Shown here: positions 1 through 9,349 of the stretch, piece by piece
Numbering within the stretch: the stretch's first letter is position 1
How the letters are laid out: each line of letters starts with the position of its first letter
Source of the DNA: Sabethes cyaneus
Lineage: Eukaryota; Arthropoda; Insecta; Diptera; Culicidae
NCBI RefSeq assembly: GCF_943734655.1
Contig: NC_071353.1
Location: 21,426,501 to 21,490,500, forward strand
Length of the DNA: 64,000 nt
Reading direction: 5' to 3'
The notes under the pieces: model-generated
What the model saw: only the letters and a program-made list of their open reading frames with translations
What the model was told of the DNA's origin: nothing
Databases searched by the model: none
Position numbers and translations under genes: made by a program

Positions 1-52
1 CACACAAAAACGTCAAACCAGAGTTGAGGTTAGGCACCGTGCAAAGGTTTAT

Positions 53-115
53 TGTCAAAAATGCTGTTCAAATATTACGAACACATCCGCCATTATGGCT
101 CGTAAAAAGCTGGAT
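53..115 (+). repeat. Solo arm of a foldback repeat family
   Basis: This 63-bp stretch, from TGTCAAAAATGCTGTTC to AAAAAGCTGGAT, is nearly identical to the outer part of both arms of the inverted repeat at 27201-27727. Only one arm lies in the window, so it is a solo arm or the edge of a copy running off the left end. Confidence 0.75.
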
Positions 116-510
116 AGTAATCACCAATTTGACGGCTCTCAAAAATTTGACATGAATGAATGACAGCTCGCTGCTGGGATTTTACTTGCATTTTGTCTGC
201 AAGTTCCTTGTATTTCGCATTTATGATGCAATCTGCAATATCATGTACATGGATACAACCGAGCAAGGTTGCCATTATTGAGGAAAACTCCATGTAGCTT
301 GCCATTGGAAAATTGGAACTATTTTTACCATTTTTACAGTTAAATCCCATTGCCAATCTTATTTCGAAAGATACAGCGGTTAAAACCTGCCAGATGTTTC
401 TCGATAAATGGCTCTTCCTTAAGCAAAATGGCTCTCAAATCTATATTTCGTTTGCCAAATTTGATAGACAAATTTATTATGAACCAATGAGGTTTAAAGG
501 GTCTCCTACG

Positions 511-600
511 AAAGGCTGAAAATCGAAAGGCTGAAATCTCGGAAGGCTGAAAACCGAAAGGCTGAAAGCTACGAAAGGCTGAAACATCATAAGGCTGAAA
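511..600 (+). repeat. Left array of AAGGCTGAAA iterons
   Basis: Six copies of AAGGCTGAAA start near 512, 527, 543, 558, 575 and 591, spaced 15-17 bp, usually preceded by CG or AT. The same motif appears in opposite orientation at 4582-4735. The two arrays look like subterminal repeats of one older element into which the RTE copy (774-4153) later inserted. The short ORFs here are repeat translations. Confidence 0.75.
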
Positions 601-757
601 AAAAGACTGCCTATAAGGTTTGCCAGGGGAAAGCAAAGCAAACAGAACTGTTTTATTCATACGGGCGAGTATGTCATAAAACTTTCGCGGCTTTCTGCCT
701 GCTCAAGTGTTCGTTATATGCTGTCCTTACTCGCTGCCGCTCGTTCGGACTCAACTA
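601..757. repeat. Inner flank of the iteron element; short dispersed motif
   Basis: The stretch 613-665 (ATAAGGTTTGCC to GTTTTATTCATACGGG) recurs at 41519-41570, where it is bounded by TATGAATAAAA and TTTTATTCATA. It is a short dispersed repeat with no coding signal. Confidence 0.5.
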
Positions 758-773
758 AGGGATAACTCCTACT
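758..773. repeat. Target site duplication, 3' side of RTE-1
   Basis: AGGGATAACTCCTACT occurs exactly here and at 4154-4169, directly flanking the RTE-like element. A perfect 16-bp direct repeat at both borders is the mark of target-primed insertion. Confidence 0.9.
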
Positions 774-3700
774 TACTTACTTTAGTGGCAACGGTCCGTT
801 ACCGATCCTGCGCCGAACGAATTATAGTCCTCCAGTACCGTCGGTCCTGGGCTGCCGTTCTCCAATCCCCACGAACACCAGCTGAACGTGCATCGTCTTC
901 GACAGCACACACCCACCGGGTGCGGGGTCTGCCTCGGAGTCTACGGCCTCTTCCTGGTTCTCTGCTGAAAATAGTTTTGGCTACTCTTTCATCGGGCATT
1001 CTGGCCACGTGTCCAGCCCACCACAGCCTGCCACATTGCACTACCTTCACTATATCAGCATATTTGTATACTTGGTACAGCTCGTGATTCATGCGTCTGC
1101 GCCACACTCCATTTTCCATTTTGCCACCAAGTATAGATCGCAGAATTTTACGCTCAAAAACCCCAAGCACTCGCCGATCAGCTTCCTTTAGCGTCCATGA
1201 TTCGTGTCCGTAAAGGGCCACCGGGAGGATTAGTGTTCTGTAGAGCGCCAGTTTTGTGCGAATTTGCAAACTACGGGACTTCAGCTGGCTACGTAATCCG
1301 TAGAAAGCCCGATTCGCGGCTGCAACTCGTCGTTTCACTTCGCGGCTTACATCGTTGTCACATGTCACGAGTGTACCAAGGTATATAAATTCCTCCACTA
1401 CTTCATATCGTTCCCCATCTAACTCCACCTCGGCACCAACACCACTTGAGCTCCCACGTTCCCTACCAGCAACCATGTACTTCGTTTTGGCGGTATTAAT
1501 GGTAAGTCCCAATCTCGCTGCTTCCCTTTTAAAGGGCCTAAAGGCCTCTTCTACTGCTCTACGGTTGATTCCGATGATATCGACGTCATCCGCAAAACCA
1601 AGAAGCATGTGAGATTTCGTGATGATAGTTCCATTCCTTTCCACGTTTGCTCTTCGTAATGCACCTTCCAAGGCAATGTTGAATAGCAGGTTAGAGAGTG
1701 CGTCCCCTTGCTTCAGTCCATCCAACGTCACGAAAGCAGCTGAGGTCTCACCCGCTATTCTAACGCATGATTTGGATCCATCCAGCGTCGCACGAATCAG
1801 CGTAACTAGTTTCGTCGGAAAACCATGTTCTAGCATTATCTGCCACAGCTCATTTCGTTTAACTGAATCGTACGCCGCTTTAAAATCCACAAACAGATGG
1901 TGTGTCTGCAAGTTGTACTCCCGGAACTTGTCTAGCAACTGGCGCAGGGTAAACATCTGATCCGTCGTGGAGCGACCCTCACGAAAACCCGCTTGGTACT
2001 CGCCGACGAAGGACTCCGCTAACGGTCTCAGTCTGCAGAACAGGATACGGGAAAGCACCTTGTAGGCAGAATTGAGCAATGTAATTCCTCGATAGTTTTT
2101 ACACTCCATTCGATGTCCCTTTTTGAAAATTGGGCAAATGAGGCCATCCAACCACTCCTCCGGCATTTGTTCTTCCTCCCAGATCCTGACAATGATCCGG
2201 TGGATTGCTTCGTACAGCCGCTCGCTCCCCGCTTTTAGAAGTTCAGCCGGGATACCGTCCTTCCCAGCAGCCTTACCGTTTTTCAGCTCACTGATTGCCT
2301 TCTTAACCTCTTCCTGTGTTGGTGGCTCCACAGCTTGACCATCGCTTACAATTTCTATCCTGTCCCTGCTGATCTCCTCATTTACCTCTCCATTCAATAG
2401 TGTCTGGAAGTGCTCCTTCCACCTGGCTGCTACCGCCGTTTTGTCGGTAAGCAGGTTGCCAGCACTATCATTGCACATCACAGGCATGGCAAAATTCCTG
2501 CTTCTCACCGTTTTATAGAAACTCCGTGTGTCGTTGCTGGCGTATCGCTCCTCTGCGCCGGCAAGCACGTGCTCCTCGTACTCGCGTTTCTTTAGACGAT
2601 GGATTCTTTTTTCCGCAGCTCTAGTCTCTCTGTATCTCTCTCTGTTTTGACGCGTTGCCGCAGTGAGCATGCGACTCCTGGCCTGGTTCTTTTCGTCTGT
2701 CACTCTCTGGCATTCGGCATCAAACCAGCTGTTACGCTGTCTTCCACGCGTCGTGCCTACCACCTCTCTCGCTGTTGTTTGGATGGCACCATGGATGTTC
2801 CTCCACAGCCCATTTATATCTTCTTCTTCTACCTGCTGTTCTGCGATTCGCTGGTCAAGCTTCCTGGCGTACTCCACTGCAACGCCGTCTGCCGTTAACC
2901 GCTGGATGTTGAAACGCAGCGTCCTTTCAGTGCGAGCTTTCGCCGTGTTCGACAGCCTTGCGCGAATCTTACTCACTACGAGATAGTGGTCAGAGTCGAT
3001 ATTTGGTCCACGAAAAGACCGTACATCGATAACATCCGAAAAGTGTCGACCGTCAATCAAGACATGATCGATCTGAGAGCTAGAGTCTCCATTTGGATGC
3101 CTCCAGGTTTGTTTCCGAATATTCAAACGTGGAAAGTAGGTGCTACAGATGGCCATCCCTCTGGCCGCGGCAAAATTTATGAGCCTCAGACCGTTATCAT
3201 TGGTCGACAGATGCAGGCTATGTCTTCCAATAACTGGACGGAAGAATTCCTCCCTCCCGATCTGCGCGTTTGCATCTCCGATGATGATTTTCACGTCGTG
3301 TTTTGGGCACTCTCCATAGGTCCTCTCAAGCTTGTCGTAAAACTCGTCTTTAGCATCATCGGATTTATCATTTGTCGGTGCGTATAAGTTGATTAGGCTA
3401 TAGTTGAAGAATTTGCCCTTAATCCTCAACACGCATATACGGTCATCTACGGGCCTCCACCGGATAACTCGTTGCTTTTGTTTTCCCAACACTACGAAAC
3501 CGACTCCATGTTCAGCTTTCTTACCGCCACTGTAGTAGATGTGGTACTTAAAAGAAGTGCCTGCAATAGGGTCTACTGCACGGAACTCCCTTTCTCCGGA
3601 ATTTGGCCACCGAACTTCCTGAATAGCAGCGATCTCCACTCCGAGTTGATGCAGCTCTCGAGCAAGCAAGCCAGCCCGTGCCGGTTCATGGAGAGTTCGG

Positions 3701-4153
3701 ACATTCCAGGTACCAAGTTTCCAATCGTTATCCCTTAATCGTTTCCTTGTCCCTTGCCGTGTCCTATACCGATTGTTCCGTCCTGAATTTCTTTGTTCGT
3801 TGTTCGTGGTAATTGAGTTTTCGGTATACTACCTCACCGGGGTCGCGATACCTACATCCCGCTGATGGGTCTGCCATCTTAGGTATAGCTTGCGGGATAC
3901 AGCATTTCATATTCAGCCGCCCGTTACGAGACAGACGCTGTGTGAGCCGCCCCTCACCTGGAGAACAGGCGCTCTAGTTCGCACCTCCTAGCTTAGCTGC
4001 TTCAGTAAGTACATGAAGCATTTCCGGGTAAGGCCATCGACCGTCATCATTTGACTTAGATCTGCGTGGAGGCGCCAGGTGGGAGCTTGAGAGAGCCAGA
4101 GCTATGTTTGACGCTCCTTCCAGGTAACTCTCTCCATTTCATACCCTCCTACT
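774..4153 (-). mobile_element. RTE-like non-LTR retrotransposon (RTE-1), apparently full length
   Basis: The element spans 3380 bp and is flanked by a perfect 16-bp direct repeat. Read on the - strand it starts AGTAGGAGGGTATGAAATGG, has a ~320-bp leader, one long endonuclease/reverse transcriptase frame, and ends in a short TAAG tandem tail just before the target duplication. RTE-clade LINEs typically have one ORF, a short 3' UTR and a short tandem-repeat tail. It is the only copy in the window with an unbroken frame, so it is the youngest and the best candidate for recent activity. Clade assignment is by motif recognition only. Confidence 0.85.
799..3669 (-). CDS. RTE-like endonuclease-reverse transcriptase polyprotein
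   Basis: This 956-residue open frame encodes an N-terminal apurinic-like (exonuclease/endonuclease/phosphatase fold) domain, about residues 1-240. Visible motifs are IQEVRW near the start, GDANAQIGR, IDHVLIDGR and the SDHYLV signature. A basic linker of about 150 residues follows. The reverse transcriptase covers roughly residues 440-740, with NGKAAGKDGIPAELLK, NYRGITLLNSAYKVLS, FVDFKAAYDSV, a GLKQGDALS motif and the catalytic FADDVD. The C-terminal thumb region ends with GRLWWAGHVARMPDE. The endonuclease nicks target DNA and the RT copies the element RNA there. The frame stays open upstream to about 3828 without another ATG, including the conserved DNDWKLGTWNVRTL block. So the true start may lie further 5' or use a non-AUG or reinitiation route. 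No stop or frameshift is seen. Confidence 0.88.
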   Translation of the reverse strand: MLARELHQLGVEIAAIQEVRWPNSGEREFRAVDPIAGTSFKYHIYYSGGKKAEHGVGFVVLGKQKQRVIRWRPVDDRICVLRIKGKFFNYSLINLYAPTNDKSDDAKDEFYDKLERTYGECPKHDVKIIIGDANAQIGREEFFRPVIGRHSLHLSTNDNGLRLINFAAARGMAICSTYFPRLNIRKQTWRHPNGDSSSQIDHVLIDGRHFSDVIDVRSFRGPNIDSDHYLVVSKIRARLSNTAKARTERTLRFNIQRLTADGVAVEYARKLDQRIAEQQVEEEDINGLWRNIHGAIQTTAREVVGTTRGRQRNSWFDAECQRVTDEKNQARSRMLTAATRQNRERYRETRAAEKRIHRLKKREYEEHVLAGAEERYASNDTRSFYKTVRSRNFAMPVMCNDSAGNLLTDKTAVAARWKEHFQTLLNGEVNEEISRDRIEIVSDGQAVEPPTQEEVKKAISELKNGKAAGKDGIPAELLKAGSERLYEAIHRIIVRIWEEEQMPEEWLDGLICPIFKKGHRMECKNYRGITLLNSAYKVLSRILFCRLRPLAESFVGEYQAGFREGRSTTDQMFTLRQLLDKFREYNLQTHHLFVDFKAAYDSVKRNELWQIMLEHGFPTKLVTLIRATLDGSKSCVRIAGETSAAFVTLDGLKQGDALSNLLFNIALEGALRRANVERNGTIITKSHMLLGFADDVDIIGINRRAVEEAFRPFKREAARLGLTINTAKTKYMVAGRERGSSSGVGAEVELDGERYEVVEEFIYLGTLVTCDNDVSREVKRRVAAANRAFYGLRSQLKSRSLQIRTKLALYRTLILPVALYGHESWTLKEADRRVLGVFERKILRSILGGKMENGVWRRRMNHELYQVYKYADIVKVVQCGRLWWAGHVARMPDERVAKTIFSREPGRGRRLRGRPRTRWVCAVEDDARSAGVRGDWRTAAQDRRYWRTIIRSAQDR

Positions 4154-4169
4154 AGGGATAACTCCTACT
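4154..4169. repeat. Target site duplication, 5' side of RTE-1
   Basis: This is the exact copy of the 16-bp repeat at 758-773. It abuts the 5' end of the - strand RTE element. Confidence 0.9.
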
Positions 4170-4211
4170 AGTCAGTAAACCTAGGAAAATGCTTGCACCT
4201 AAATAGAGGTG

Positions 4212-4310
4212 GTTTCTGCGGGGGGGCTGCCCCCCCGCAGTGGCCGGCGCTTCCGACGGCGGGTCGCCGGCGAACACTCGCGGCCTGCGGCCGTCTCGTC
4301 CTGAATCATC
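4212..4310. repeat. GC-rich palindromic island
   Basis: A ~100-bp block of very high GC interrupts AT-rich DNA. It holds a near-perfect hairpin, CTGCGGGGGGGC / GCCCCCCCGCAG around one central T (about 4218-4242), followed by more self-complementary strings (GGCGGGTCGCC, CGGCCTGCGGCCG). No gene is recognised. It lies inside the element bounded by the AAGGCTGAAA arrays. Confidence 0.65.
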
Positions 4311-4581
4311 TAGGAATGTGTTTGGCATAAACATGGGATCATTGTAAAAATTTACTGGAATACATTGAAACGAGATGAAAAGCATGCAATGCCTTCTCAG
4401 TGCACAGGTTAAGCTTAAATGATACGCTTTCCCCGTTGGACACTATAAAATGTAGTGTAATTATTTTTCATAATTTATAAAAAATTATCAAAAATTAATT
4501 AAGTTTTCTTCGATTTAAGTTAAAATTGTGAAAAATTCTGAAATTTCTGCCTTTAGTATTACATGAACATTGTTTATTCAA

Positions 4582-4735
4582 AGTTTCAGCCATTCGTTAT
4601 TCAGCCTTTCGAACATTCAGCCTTATGAGATTTCAGCCTTTTGTCCATTCAGCCTTATGTAGGCGTTACTTAGTTTTCAGCCTTTCGAATTTCAGCCTTT
4701 CGTGTTTCAGCCTTATGACTTTCAGCCTTATGTTG
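4582..4735 (-). repeat. Right array of AAGGCTGAAA iterons (inverted)
   Basis: About nine copies of TTTCAGCCTT or ATTCAGCCTT, mostly followed by TCG or ATG, are the reverse complement of the array at 511-600. Unit spacing is about 15-16 bp with one longer gap around 4660. Together the arrays bracket the region as an inverted pair. Confidence 0.75.
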
Positions 4736-4739
4736 CTAA

Positions 4740-5173
4740 CCCGACAAACCGCGTCGAACAATGGGGTTTGTGTTTGGTGTTTGACGTCACGCTTCATCGG
4801 GATTGGTCGATTTACGATTCCACCCACACCGTGATGAAATTTCTCCATTGCACTAACACCGAGACCAACACCACTTAACCAACATTGCCACACCTGTGTA
4901 TATCACATTGATTATGAACAACCCTGCTATCGCTGGAAAGTCAGGAAAGTGAGGAAACTGGTGCAAAACAGAAATCAGTCAAAGAGTCAAACGTCAAAAT
5001 TTCATCAAAGCGAGGTCATTTTTTACAGTATAGTGATACGCGTTCGTGTCGTCGTTTGTCACAATAAATAGTGAAATTTTAAGAACAAATTTCTTATTCT
5101 ACCATAATTAATTGCTAAAGTGTGAAAGCTCTGGCACAAGTTACTGCTGTAACCAGAAAATTGCATCGAAAAA
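4740..5173 (+). promoter_or_regulatory. Upstream region of MED7 (promoter and 5' UTR)
   Basis: About 430 bp lies between the iteron array and the MED7 start codon. It is AT-rich near the gene, and no TATA box or clear initiator stands out. The transcription start was not resolved. The gene is on + and the nearest upstream unit is the iteron element, so the promoter should be here. Confidence 0.4.
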
Positions 5174-5888
5174 ATGGCCAACGCTGACACCGTTCAAGTT
5201 AGCTCTCTTCCTCTACCACCGGCCCAGTATATCAATCTGTACACCGATGAAAACATTCGTAAAAATCGAGCTCCCAAGCCCCCACCGCCGATCCAGGACT
5301 CATACACCATGTTCGGTAATCCGTTCAGCAACGATGATAACATTATTAGACCACTGGAGGCACAGGGTTTCAAGCGTCTGTATCCACAACATTTCGACAG
5401 ACGGAAGGAGCTAAAGAAACTCAACCATTCTTTACTGGTTAACTTTTTGGATTTAATCGATCTGCTTGTGCACTACCCGGATAGTCCGCGAAGAGCCGAA
5501 AAGGTAAGCTTTTGAAGACGAAATGAATTAAAACTGACTTGCTACAATTCACATTCAGATCGAAGATTTGAGCCTCCTGTTTGTACACATTCATCATTTG
5601 TTGAACGAGTTCCGTCCGCACCAGGCTCGGGAAACACTACGGGTAATGATGGAGCTGCAAAAGCGGCAACGAATAGAAACGACTCAGCGCTTCCAGAACC
5701 ATCTAGAAAAGGTACGGGAACTGGTAAAGAATGCGTTCGCCTCACTGCCGGATCTGACCGACACGGACCGGCTGGGCGGAGCTGCGGAACCCATGGATAC
5801 CAGTGAAGATGGTGACGTCGGCAAGGCCCGCGGCGAGGGGTGTCATCCACTAGACCGACTCATGTGCGAGTTAGTGGATAATATGTAA
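5174..5888 (+). CDS. MED7: Mediator complex subunit 7 (MED7), two exons
   Basis: CDS exons are 5174-5503 (110 codons) and 5559-5888 (109 codons plus TAA), giving 219 residues, normal for MED7. The 55-bp intron has donor GAAAAG|GTAAGC and acceptor ATTCAG|ATCGAA, phase 0. The N-terminus carries the proline-rich MED7 signature (SSLPLPPAQYINLYTDEN, then RAPKPPPP). The FKRLYPQHFDRRKELKKLNHS block follows, then a long helical C-terminal half (IEDLSLLFVHIHHLLNEFRPHQARETL in two parts) that in the family forms a coiled-coil heterodimer with MED21. MED7 is a middle-module subunit of Mediator and links transcription factors to RNA polymerase II in the nucleus. The start codon has A at -3 (GAAAAAATGGCC) and is the first ATG of the frame. 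No damage is visible. Confidence 0.95.
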
Positions 5889-6440
5889 ACCGACGCAGCA
5901 CTAAACGTATTCTATTTAAGCGATAAAAAGTGAAACATAGATTTGTTCGATTTTTAAGTCGAACATAGGTTATTAGCGGTTAAAATCGAATCATCCCGAC
6001 AAGCACTTAGGCTTGTTGTTCGGTCTTTGGACATAAGGAACGTTTATTTATTGTCTTGCGCTGTTTTATCATCTGATGCGGCTTAAATATTCGGTTTATA
6101 GTTTATCGCAAATTTTGTTTTCGACTTCGGTTCTACTGTTAATCTTAAAACAATAGCAGAAGGTCGAACGAACTTTCCTATTAATTAAATATAAATTATT
6201 AGCAGCATCTTTTTACGGAATCTGCATCACTAGTGGATATCACCGATTCTGAACTTAAATAACGCTGTTTTCGCAGTGAAAGTAAGCTTCTTTTTGGTAA
6301 TTGACCAGAGGTAAGTACAATTCCGCTGACATCCAATTAGCTGAAAAAATGAGGCCTATTCTGCGAGGCAAGTGACGTAAAAATAATTGTTTTAGCACGA
6401 ACAATAGATAATAGTTTTGATTTTTTTTAGGAAGAATACA
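5889..6440 (+). other. MED7 3' UTR and intergenic DNA
   Basis: AT-rich noncoding sequence follows the MED7 stop. An ATTAAA hexamer at 6184-6189 is a possible polyadenylation signal. I see no other gene or repeat. Confidence 0.4.
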
Positions 6441-6449
6441 CTATTATTT

Positions 6450-6577
6450 TCATGGTGGGCATAAAAAGGGAAAGGCAAATGAAAAAGCGTCCAACAATAG
6501 CTTTAGTCATCCCAAGGTCCTACCTCCTTCAGATTGGGTAGCTGAGCTAGGGGGTGCGATGCTGCGTGATTTCTGGT
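6450..6577 (+). repeat. Isolated 5' leader of an RTE-like element
   Basis: The segment containing AGCGTCCAACAATAGC, CCCAAGGTCCTACCTCC and GTAGCTGAGCTAGGGGGTGCG matches the 5' leader of RTE-1 (reverse complement of about 3975-4140) and the leader at 51608-51775. No coding region follows in this orientation, so only the 5' end is present. Confidence 0.6.
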
Positions 6578-6659
6578 TGCTTATTCTCATAACTGTTGTT
6601 ATGGACAGACCGCTGATCCACTTAGTTTTGTTGGCAGGTAAGCCCTAATATATATTATA

Positions 6660-6990
6660 TAATTATTTATTTGATTTAGTTATTCTGGATAATGGAGTGG
6701 ATGCCAACCGGAATCCTTAAAGCCTGAAACAAATATGAGGCCCGTAACGTAGGCCCGATGTCCCGCTTAAGTACGCCGCTAGATCTCCTAACCTTCTGCT
6801 TAGTGTTGTTGTCCGTGGTTACCAGCGATTCCAAATACACGAACTCATCTGTCACTTCAAGTTCGTCGCCGTCAACGGTTACCGTCCGTGAGAAGCGCAC
6901 GTTTCCTTTCATGTATTTGGTCCTCGACGCATTTATTTTTAGTTCAATTCTTCTAAACTTCGTTTTCCCCCTCCCATGGGTAGGTGGTTT
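6660..6990 (-). pseudogene. RTE reverse transcriptase fragment
   Basis: The - strand encodes the RT thumb/connection block: LKINASRTKYMKGN, TVTVDGDELEV and EFVYLESLVTTDNN, followed by a decayed tail. These match the 18340-18520 region of the larger copy. Both ends are missing. Confidence 0.75.
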
Positions 6991-9340
6991 GTCGGCAGAC
7001 TTCGGCAGACTCCTAAATTTAATTCCGCATGTAGAATGTAATACAGTTTAAGTTAGATATATGTGTAGTATGTAGTATAGTATTGCATAATTTAGCTTTA
7101 TGTGTAGCATGTGGCTCGTAAAGCGGAATGGAGCGAAATCGAACGGATTTGATTTTAAATTCAATCCGTTTGGGCCGAAGCACCGGGAGGGCTTACTCAG
7201 TTCCCTAGATGAATTGCTGGTATGCACAGAAATTTCTCTAGAAAACTGAAACCAAATCCTACCCACCATTCATGAGATTTTGACTTACTCATGAAAATTA
7301 AAATTTATCGCTAGTTAGAACGAACGAGTGTTCAAAAATGATGTGATGTCTTTATTTGCGTAATCGAGACATTTTCTATGAGATTGCCATAGAATTTGTG
7401 GCTGTTATGCGATTATGGACAGCACAGCACTGAAAAATATACACACACGTACATGTATACATGTGTATGCATGTATGAGTGTGCATGGGTGTATAGGTAC
7501 GAATATAGGTTTGAGTGTTCTATGATGAGTCGGAAATTCTTTTTATACCTATGCTGCCAAACTACAATTATTAATGGGCAGGAAGTTATAGTCAGTAGCT
7601 GTGTTTCCTGTGTCAGTTTCCTATGTTATTACTATTATTACTAATATTGCTACCGTTGCTGTTACTGTCACCTCTACTGTATTGTTTTGGATGTAATTAA
7701 TTATAATTATTTTTTTCTTATTTCCCTCCTTTATTAGAATGATTTGCATGTCTTGTGACTAACCGCGTTAACGGTATTCAACTAACAACAAAAAATGATC
7801 ATGAATTACGCTGTTTGTCTCCCAAGGGTCCTCCTAATGCTGATGAGCCTCTGTCGGAGAGTCCATCAAGTCGAACGCTGGCAACTCACCGGCGGCCTGC
7901 TCCTCTCCATTCTTGCGGCTGTCGTCGCGGTCGGACTTAGTGGATCTCTCGAAAAGCTTTATAGCCTCGATATATATTTTGTTCTGTCCATTGCCCAATG
8001 CTGGCAGACTTCAACTGAAATTCCATTCTAACTAAATCTTTTTAGAGTTAAAACTTCTTCAAGTAAAAACAGGTATTCGATTCTCTGGCTGATTCAAGCG
8101 ATAGCGAAGGGCTGTCCTCAATATACCATCATTTCCACTTCCTAAAATGGGGTCATAGTACATAATATATGGCCATGGTATGTGGATTTTTTTTCGATCC
8201 AATACCATCCTCACAGAATTATCAACGTCGTTAACATCTTATTAAGTCTTGCTTTAGTGACAGCTTGCACTTAAGACTTAACACGGCATATATACATATC
8301 TCCAAGTGAAGTTCTACATGATCCATCTCATCCTTGCTTAGTTACAGAATCATTTCAATTGACCACGGTCTGAAGAGCATACCAACAAATCGGTTGACTA
8401 CCGCTACAAATATGCAATTAATGCCACCGGGAATAATACGAGCGAGTACCAGTCCCCATTATATCGCATCTGCTCTATTTTTCGGAAGTTCAAGTAGTTT
8501 TTCGATAGTTCTGAGCGATAATATTGCTCTTGAATAATATTCCGCACAAAATATTCGAAAATTTACGCCAACAGCTACAATACTGCAAAGATGGTAGATA
8601 AAGAGGCGGTTGTGGCTTTTAATGAGCATAGGTTGTTGAACAGCGCTGGGTCAATCGGGATGACATGGGTATTTGGGAGATGAGTAGCGTCCATCCTAGC
8701 GAGTAGTTAGTCGGTAGTAGGATAGGTGATGGACAGACAGAATTCTCGTGATATTACTAACTCGAAAATTGCGATCTTGACTAAAAATTTCTTCTTTTCT
8801 TTTCTTTTCTTTTCTTTCTCTGCCTGATCTCTATCGCTTCTTCTCACGGCAACAATGTTGTCGTGAGGGGAGGCAAGAGATCAGCCACAGATGACCACAC
8901 TGGTGACAACGATGGATGAGGATGCCGTGGTGCCATGAATAAACACGAAGTAAGAAAGGGTCGAGCAAGACGAGGAAACAAACAAAGGAAGGAGAAAACA
9001 AGATAAGTACAAGCCATCTTATGATATATTGACCAAGCACACAATTATAACGAGCCAAGTTCTGTCACTCTTCTTCCGCCCATTAATCCATAATCACCAA
9101 CACATTATGGCGCTAGCGTTATCCGCACGGATTCTTTTATCATTATCACAACCACCTTATCTCAGCCCTGGACAGACTTGGCTCTAACTGCCCCACCTCG
9201 TGCTGCAAACAGAAACAGAATTCTTCTAAACTTCGTTTTCCCTGGGCATGGCATAACCTTGAGGATTGCTGAACTGCAACCAGGTCCCAGGGCTGGTATG
9301 TATCTTTACACAAATGAAAGATGCCAAATGTGGTGAAGCC
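6990..9340. other. Intergenic DNA with simple repeats, no gene recognised
   Basis: This contains an alternating purine-pyrimidine (AC/GT/AT) stretch near 7436-7500, a (CTTTT)n microsatellite at about 8790-8816, and unassigned ORFs under 85 codons. The 25-bp string AATTCTTCTAAACTTCGTTTTCCC at 9219-9243 also occurs at 6948-6972, so part of this is dispersed repeat. Confidence 0.5.
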
Positions 9341-9349
9341 TATCAAAAG

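Noticed and set aside
511..600. Regularly spaced short direct repeats that might suggest a CRISPR array
   Set aside because: Units are 10 bp with 5-7-bp spacers, an inverted partner array exists at 4582-4735, and the host is a eukaryote.
7795..8031. 78-codon hydrophobic ORF as a small membrane protein
   Set aside because: No conserved features, no promoter or splice context, and it overlaps another frame in repeat-like DNA.
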